From Caldilineaceae bacterium (GTDB lineage Bacteria > Chloroflexota > Anaerolineae > Caldilineales > Caldilineaceae): DNA of 64,000 nucleotides. The position numbers and the translations under genes were made by a program. Every line of letters starts with the position of its first letter. Position 1 is the first letter of the stretch. The stretch is from assembly GCA_019637645.1 (NCBI GenBank), contig JAHBVH010000038.1:18563-82562 (forward strand). The letters are read 5' to 3'. The notes under the pieces were generated by a model that made no database searches, was not told where the DNA came from, and saw only the letters and a program-made list of their open reading frames with translations. Of this stretch, positions 59,699 through 64,000 are shown one piece after another.

Positions 59699-61555
59699 CT
59701 AGAAAGCCGCATCCAGTGGGATCGTCTCGGCAAGCCGAAGCACATCTTCGACATATTGCCGGCGTTCTGGTGCCAGATCAGCCCAAGTGCCGCCATTCTC
59801 CAAATGTTGCAAGACTTTGTCAGGCCCCCAATTATAGGCTAGCAACATCCATTCCTGTTCCGGATGGCCGCGTTTGCCGAGAAGCGTCCGTAAATAATCG
59901 GAGTAGACCGCAGCCACCAAAGCATTACTGTAACTATCAAAGGGGTCGGAGACCTCAACCACAGGAGCCCACTCCCGCCAAGTCAGGGGTTGGATCTGCA
60001 TGAGCCCGAGATCGCCATGGCTGCCCAGTGCCAGCGAATCAAAGCTACTCTCAAGATAGGCCTGGGCAGCTAACATGCGCCAATTCAGATCATAACGCAG
60101 GGCAACTTCTTGAAACATCTGGGCATAGGTCATAGTGCGGGCCGTCGCTGCCGTAACCGACGGTTCAGGCAGCGCAGCTTGGGGAGCGGCTGTCACCGCT
60201 GCCGTTGTTGTGCTCGCGCTCCGGCCTGGGGAGGAGACTTGCTCTGGCTGAACCAGTGGCACAGCCAGGTTGCGTTCCTCTAGCAGGGCGTCTTCTGCCG
60301 ATGGCTGAGGGCCAACCGCCACCACTGCTGGCCCAGCAATCCCTTGTCCAGGCTGGTTTTGGGGTGCGCTCTGTTGCGGGCCAAGCGGAGCTTGTTGCAC
60401 CAGAATCGTCACGAGCGAGGGTGCTGCTGTAGCTGGGCTCGGTACGGCCAGCGTTGGTTGGGCCATGTTCACCATCACGGCGATCAGCACGGCTAGCCCC
60501 CCCACGCCCATCCCGGTGACGATGAGCGAAAAAAGACCGGCCAACGCGGCAACTTGCCAAGGACCAATGACGGGAGCTAAGGCAATTTTAACCAATGCAT
60601 GTTGCTCGACTCTAGGCATTGCTTTGGCCGTTGCCGTCAACTGTAGCGGAGCGAGGCGCTTGGTGCGGCCAAACCACCCTTGCGATTGGGCATAGACCTG
60701 GAGCGAAACGGGTGTCATCCGCCCAGCAGGGATTGTAACCAAGGCTTGTTGCGGCCGCACCTGACGCAGCCCCGACGCTTGGAATGCCACTTGGCAAGCA
60801 CCGGCCCCAGCTTGGGCCCGCAACGCCACCGTCACCGGGTGATTCCCATGATTGGTCAGTGGAACTGTGACAAAAAGCGACCGCCGCCACCAAGTCAATG
60901 TCCGTTGGGGAGCCACCACTTTGCCCAGCGTAAGCGCGACAAAAGGGGTAATCGTCAAAAGCAAGCCCACCTGACTTTGTCGCTCAGGATAGGCATCCGC
61001 CCGGACGCGTACAGTGAACAGATAATCACCCGCACGGCTGACTGGCGACCGTGGTGGGGCCAGCGCGATGGCAACGGTTTCCCGCGCACCCGGTTCGATC
61101 ATCACGCTGGGCAGCGGTTCCGCCAGCCAGAGGCCGGGACGCTGTTCCCCCAGTTCAATGGTAAAGAGGGCGCGTTCGGGGCCATTGTTGCGCAAGGTCA
61201 AGGAATAGGTAACTGTCGTACCAGCCTCGATCTTTTCGGCGCGCTGCTCAACCAGGACAATGATCTGCTCATCAAGCTGATCAAGCGTATGGGGTTGCAA
61301 CGTTTCTGGATCGGGTGCTGCGGCTGTCGCGGGGGGCGTCGTAGACGCGTCCGTTGCGACAGGCGTGGCACCCGTCTCCGATATCACCGTCTCCGATATC
61401 ACCGTCTTTGCCACGACCGTTGCTTCCCCATCAATCTCCAGCGGGGGTGGCGCGGTCGTTTGCTCAACCACTTGCCAATTGCGCAAGGGTGGCGGCACAA
61501 TCATCTCGATGCGTGGGCGATGCTTAGGGGTATCCTCGACTGGTTCATCAGCCAT
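59699..61555 (-). CDS. Membrane-anchored lytic transglycosylase (SLT domain)
   Basis: A 618-residue protein. Residues 1-110 are Pro/Thr-rich with a VISET duplication; residues about 110-345 form two Ig-like/CARDB-type domains (GTTVTYSLTLRNNGPERALF, LTNHGNHPVTVALRAQ); one transmembrane helix (about 370-395) follows; then a Gln/Pro-rich stalk; and a C-terminal goose-lysozyme-like SLT domain (about 490-610) with catalytic Glu502 in AYLESSF, GDLGLMQIQP and LAYNWGPDKV. SLT enzymes cut peptidoglycan to anhydro-muropeptides, so the C-terminus must be outside. No N-terminal signal peptide is visible, which would put the Ig-like domains inside. The start ATG 61555 has only a distant AAGGGAG. Confidence 0.85.
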   Translation of the reverse strand: MADEPVEDTPKHRPRIEMIVPPPLRNWQVVEQTTAPPPLEIDGEATVVAKTVISETVISETGATPVATDASTTPPATAAAPDPETLQPHTLDQLDEQIIVLVEQRAEKIEAGTTVTYSLTLRNNGPERALFTIELGEQRPGLWLAEPLPSVMIEPGARETVAIALAPPRSPVSRAGDYLFTVRVRADAYPERQSQVGLLLTITPFVALTLGKVVAPQRTLTWWRRSLFVTVPLTNHGNHPVTVALRAQAGAGACQVAFQASGLRQVRPQQALVTIPAGRMTPVSLQVYAQSQGWFGRTKRLAPLQLTATAKAMPRVEQHALVKIALAPVIGPWQVAALAGLFSLIVTGMGVGGLAVLIAVMVNMAQPTLAVPSPATAAPSLVTILVQQAPLGPQQSAPQNQPGQGIAGPAVVAVGPQPSAEDALLEERNLAVPLVQPEQVSSPGRSASTTTAAVTAAPQAALPEPSVTAATARTMTYAQMFQEVALRYDLNWRMLAAQAYLESSFDSLALGSHGDLGLMQIQPLTWREWAPVVEVSDPFDSYSNALVAAVYSDYLRTLLGKRGHPEQEWMLLAYNWGPDKVLQHLENGGTWADLAPERRQYVEDVLRLAETIPLDAAF

Positions 61556-61686
61556 GGGTGGTTACATTGCTCCCTTAGTGCGCGGATTGTGTAGTGCAGA
61601 TCGGCCTATAGTATCAGGCTTATCAGTCAACCTGTCAAATTCGATAGGTAGCTCTACAGCCCGCTTGAGCAGGTCTTCATTGGCGC

Positions 61687-62643
61687 CTAGGGTTTAGGTA
61701 GCGGCGACCAATCATCCCCACTATAGCGCACCGCGGCTTGGCTAGCCGTATTGACGCGGAGCTGAAAAAGATCGGGGCGAGCATAGTGACCGACGACATC
61801 GAGATCATATTTACCACGGGCAATATCGGCCAGATCAAGCTCAGCCGTAAGGATGGTAGGTTGATCAAAAACAGGACCCGCCAGGATTTCGCCTAGTGGG
61901 CTAATGATACAACTGCCGCCACGGATCAGGACGGTATCAGGGTCGTTGCCTTGAATGGGCGCATAATCCGCGGGAAAATCGCGCCGCTTGGCAAATTGGC
62001 AGCTAGAGAGCACAAAGCAGCGCCCTTCCAACGCAATGTGCCGCATGGTGGGCAGCCAAGTGTCTCGATCATCGACAGTAGGTGCGCAGTAGAGTTGGAC
62101 ACCTTGGGCGTACATGCTCATGCGTAGGAGCGGCATATAATTTTCCCAGCAGATCACCGCGCCGATCCGCCCCACCGCTGTGGGCAGCACCGTCAAGGTC
62201 GAGCCATCACCAAAGCCCCAGATCAAGCGTTCCATGGCGGTGGGCATCACTTTACGGTGTTTACCTAACCACTGCCCATCGGCGCCAAAGAAGAGTACCG
62301 TGCAATAGAGGGTGTCACCGTCGCGCTCAATAGCCCCAATGACCAAATGAAGTTGGTGCAGGCGCGCTAGTTCCCCCAGCCGCTGTGTCACCGGTCCAGG
62401 CACGGTGATCGCGCCCGCCCAGTAACGCTGGAATTCCTGGCGGCCAGCCGGTGAACGCATGCCCACTCGTGCGCCAAAGTCCGCCCCTTTGGGGTAGCCG
62501 CCCAGAAAGGCTTCGGGAAAGACCACCAGTTGAGCGCCTTGCACGGCGGCCTGTTCCACCAAACCAGCAATTTTACTGATCGTTTGGGTAGTATCAAAGG
62601 CGACCGGCGCATCCTGCACCACCGCAGCACGGAGAATCGTCAT
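61687..62643 (-). CDS. Nitrilase / carbon-nitrogen hydrolase
   Basis: A 318-residue enzyme of the nitrilase superfamily, branch 1. The catalytic triad is complete: Glu44 (FPEAFLGGYPKG), Lys131 (KHRKVMPTAMERLIWGFGDG) and Cys165 (GAVICWENYMPLLR). CWENYMP and the length are typical of true nitrilases, which convert nitriles to carboxylic acids plus ammonia; some relatives are cyanide or amide hydrolases, so the substrate is unproven. The ATG follows GAGGAT. It is 95 bp downstream of the 2OG oxygenase gene and on the same strand, probably cotranscribed. Confidence 0.92.
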   Translation of the reverse strand: MTILRAAVVQDAPVAFDTTQTISKIAGLVEQAAVQGAQLVVFPEAFLGGYPKGADFGARVGMRSPAGRQEFQRYWAGAITVPGPVTQRLGELARLHQLHLVIGAIERDGDTLYCTVLFFGADGQWLGKHRKVMPTAMERLIWGFGDGSTLTVLPTAVGRIGAVICWENYMPLLRMSMYAQGVQLYCAPTVDDRDTWLPTMRHIALEGRCFVLSSCQFAKRRDFPADYAPIQGNDPDTVLIRGGSCIISPLGEILAGPVFDQPTILTAELDLADIARGKYDLDVVGHYARPDLFQLRVNTASQAAVRYSGDDWSPLPKP

Positions 62644-62738
62644 TGCGCTATCCTCTTCTCAGCAATAGAAGTTACGCGGCGCACCATAGCTAGTTGCCCC
62701 ATTGTTCCCCAGCACAAGTTGTTACCATGGTTGCCTGC

Positions 62739-63572
62739 TCATGCCCACACATAAACTTCGGGATCGTCCGGTGAATAGCCAATAAAGACCGCCAGCACAA
62801 TACGCGGATTGTTGCCATCCAAGGGAGGAATCTCATGGATACAGCGCGTGTTAAAAAAGTAGAGATCACCAGGCGCTAGATCCACGCGATAGTTTTGGAT
62901 CTGATTTTCGGCCGCGTAGTCATGAAAGGTGCCGTTAGCCATCTGGGGTTGGATCTCCTCATTCCACAGACAGTTGTGGACAATGGTCTGGGCACTGCGT
63001 TCGCCATGGAGGGCATTTTGCAGACAAAGGATGCCAGCAAATTGATGTTCAAAGCGATAGACAGCATAGTTAGTCCGCTTTTCGCGCAGCCTCACACTAT
63101 CGATGTGGGGAATATAGCTATGCGTTGTGTAATGGATGCGGAAGATCGCTGGCCCATAGAGACGACCATCAGGTTCGCGCGCCGTCTTGACTTCTTTGCC
63201 CGGAGCCAGCGCGGCCAGGGCATCGTACATCGTTTTGACAGGATCGGTAAAGCCGCTGAAAAGATGGGGGAAAAGTTCATGGGTACTAACGGCATGATCA
63301 AGAAAGGCATCTTGGTCACTGCCCCGATTGCCTAGGCTCGTGCCAATGTCAATCCGAGTCCGTTTGTCGGCGCTGTTGGCATCGTGCGCATCGCGCATAA
63401 GCCCCCATTGGACAAAACGTTTGACCAGCGCCTTACATTCGGCGGGGCTATACGCTTCGCGCAGAACCACAGCCGGGGTTTGCGCTTCGGCCAAGGCTTG
63501 AATGGGATTGGAGTAGGCGGCCAAGGCCGTGGATAAGTCAGGCTCAATTGGAAGCCAAGCAGTTGTGGACAT
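62739..63572 (-). CDS. 2-oxoglutarate/Fe(II)-dependent oxygenase-like protein
   Basis: A 277-residue protein with the double-stranded beta-helix signature of 2OG-Fe(II) oxygenases: HxD in YIPHIDSVR (His156, Asp158), distal His246 in RCIHEIPP, and Arg257 in NNPRIVLAVFIGY for 2-oxoglutarate binding. All iron ligands are present. The N-terminal region (about 30-110) is helical, as in the prolyl-hydroxylase-like and phytanoyl-CoA-like groups. The substrate is unknown; a small amine or amino acid is possible, and linkage to the nitrilase gene suggests nitrogen-compound metabolism, as inference. The ATG follows AAGGAG. Confidence 0.82.
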   Translation of the reverse strand: MSTTAWLPIEPDLSTALAAYSNPIQALAEAQTPAVVLREAYSPAECKALVKRFVQWGLMRDAHDANSADKRTRIDIGTSLGNRGSDQDAFLDHAVSTHELFPHLFSGFTDPVKTMYDALAALAPGKEVKTAREPDGRLYGPAIFRIHYTTHSYIPHIDSVRLREKRTNYAVYRFEHQFAGILCLQNALHGERSAQTIVHNCLWNEEIQPQMANGTFHDYAAENQIQNYRVDLAPGDLYFFNTRCIHEIPPLDGNNPRIVLAVFIGYSPDDPEVYVWA

Positions 63573-63682
63573 GGGTTGCTCCTTCTAACAGGTGATGGGC
63601 ATTGCACCTTGGGGAATGGTAGAAGGTATTGTAGCGTAAGCAATAGATGATCGGCAACAGCGCTTTTTGTATTAGTACACCC

Positions 63683-63991
63683 CTACAACCCTTGGCTGTT
63701 AAGAAAATCGCGCAACTTCACAACAGCAAGGCGACGCATAGAAAATGCTGCGTTCTCCTCGAGTGTCATTTCGGCATAGGTTTTCTGTCCACCCGCAGGA
63801 ATAAAGATCGGGTCCCAGCCAAAGCCCCGATGGCCGCGTGGCTGGCGCGCAATTGCGCCTTCAATCACTTCCGTAACGTCTACCGCTTGGATCTCTGGAA
63901 GCGCTAACGTAACATGCCCCACCGGTCGCTCGAGAAACATTTGGATCGACCGCGCCTTGTGCGGATTACTGGTTGCCAACAAAAGCTCCAT
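63683..63991 (-). CDS. Short RdgB/HAM1-like protein missing its central part
   Basis: A 102-residue protein with both ends of a non-canonical purine NTP pyrophosphatase but not the middle. It starts MELLLATSNPHKARSIQMFL, matching the nucleotide-binding N-terminus, and from about residue 45 continues with ARQPRGHRGFGWDPIFIPAG and FSMRRLAVVKLRDFL, matching the C-terminus. The central 80-90 residues, including the catalytic DDSG block, are absent without a frameshift. ATG 63991 has GAGGTG upstream at the window edge. It may be an in-frame deletion remnant or a naturally short family; full activity is unlikely. Confidence 0.75.
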   Translation of the reverse strand: MELLLATSNPHKARSIQMFLERPVGHVTLALPEIQAVDVTEVIEGAIARQPRGHRGFGWDPIFIPAGGQKTYAEMTLEENAAFSMRRLAVVKLRDFLNSQGL

Positions 63992-64000
63992 TTTCACCTC

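Overview
This window looks like chromosomal DNA of a free-living bacterium, most plausibly a member of the Chloroflexota. The support is indirect: a moderately GC-rich sequence, many secreted proteins with Thr/Ala-rich linkers and SH3b or TolB-like modules, a GTP-type PEP carboxykinase, a bactofilin, a DUF4032-like protein, no LPS or outer-membrane genes, and heptameric short tandem repeats. There are no rRNA genes, no tRNAs that I can recognise, no CRISPR array and no transposase. Placement below phylum cannot be made from this sequence alone.

Region 1-28.9 kb is dominated by an apparent cell-envelope regulon. An OmpR-type response regulator and its histidine kinase (1-1355) lie behind a TolB/SH3b membrane protein (1525-3561). 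Six promoters in the region share one architecture: 11-bp-spaced repeats resembling TTCTTSAGATT, a constant 7-nt spacer usually ending in GC, then a TATACT-like -10. They precede the TolB/SH3b-regulator operon, a YceI lipoprotein plus intradiol-dioxygenase-like protein, a short transcript ending at a terminator (5737-5961), a MacB-like permease, an HlyD-SH3b-HtrA operon and an ATPase-permease-HlyD operon. Two MacAB-like export sets appear to share one ATPase. Between them sit a 2,924-residue mono-modular polyketide synthase (acyl ligase-ACP-KS-AT-DH-KR-ACP-condensation) and a P1B-like ATPase lacking the CPC motif. A GTP PEPCK follows the HtrA gene.

Region 29-45.6 kb is metabolic. It holds a four-carbon acid-sugar kinase, a shikimate-dehydrogenase-like enzyme with a leaderless-type promoter, and a minus-strand run dhaK-dhaL-glpK-dhaM-HPr-EI-membrane protein. 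That run gives two phosphorylation routes into triose phosphates, one ATP-driven (glycerol) and one PEP/PTS-driven (dihydroxyacetone), with no sugar-specific EIIB/EIIC present. RdgB, PRPP synthetase, bactofilin, Tpx, PlsY and an amino-acid ABC receptor/permease pair without an ATPase follow.

Region 45.8-64 kb holds a PAS histidine kinase, a glycosidase-like secreted protein and a NarL-type regulator in one cluster; an SPFH protein fused in frame to an eight-helix membrane domain; a LecA-like secreted protein; a fused FAD/[2Fe-2S] molybdenum-hydroxylase subunit; DUF3891; pyruvate kinase; a ParB-like/DUF4032 protein; a stand-alone GyrA-type beta-propeller; a membrane-anchored lytic transglycosylase; a nitrilase; a 2OG-Fe(II) oxygenase; and a short RdgB-like protein missing its middle. 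A family of intergenic palindromes with core ACCTGTCAGGTTT is scattered from 18 kb to 58 kb, often where a terminator would be expected.
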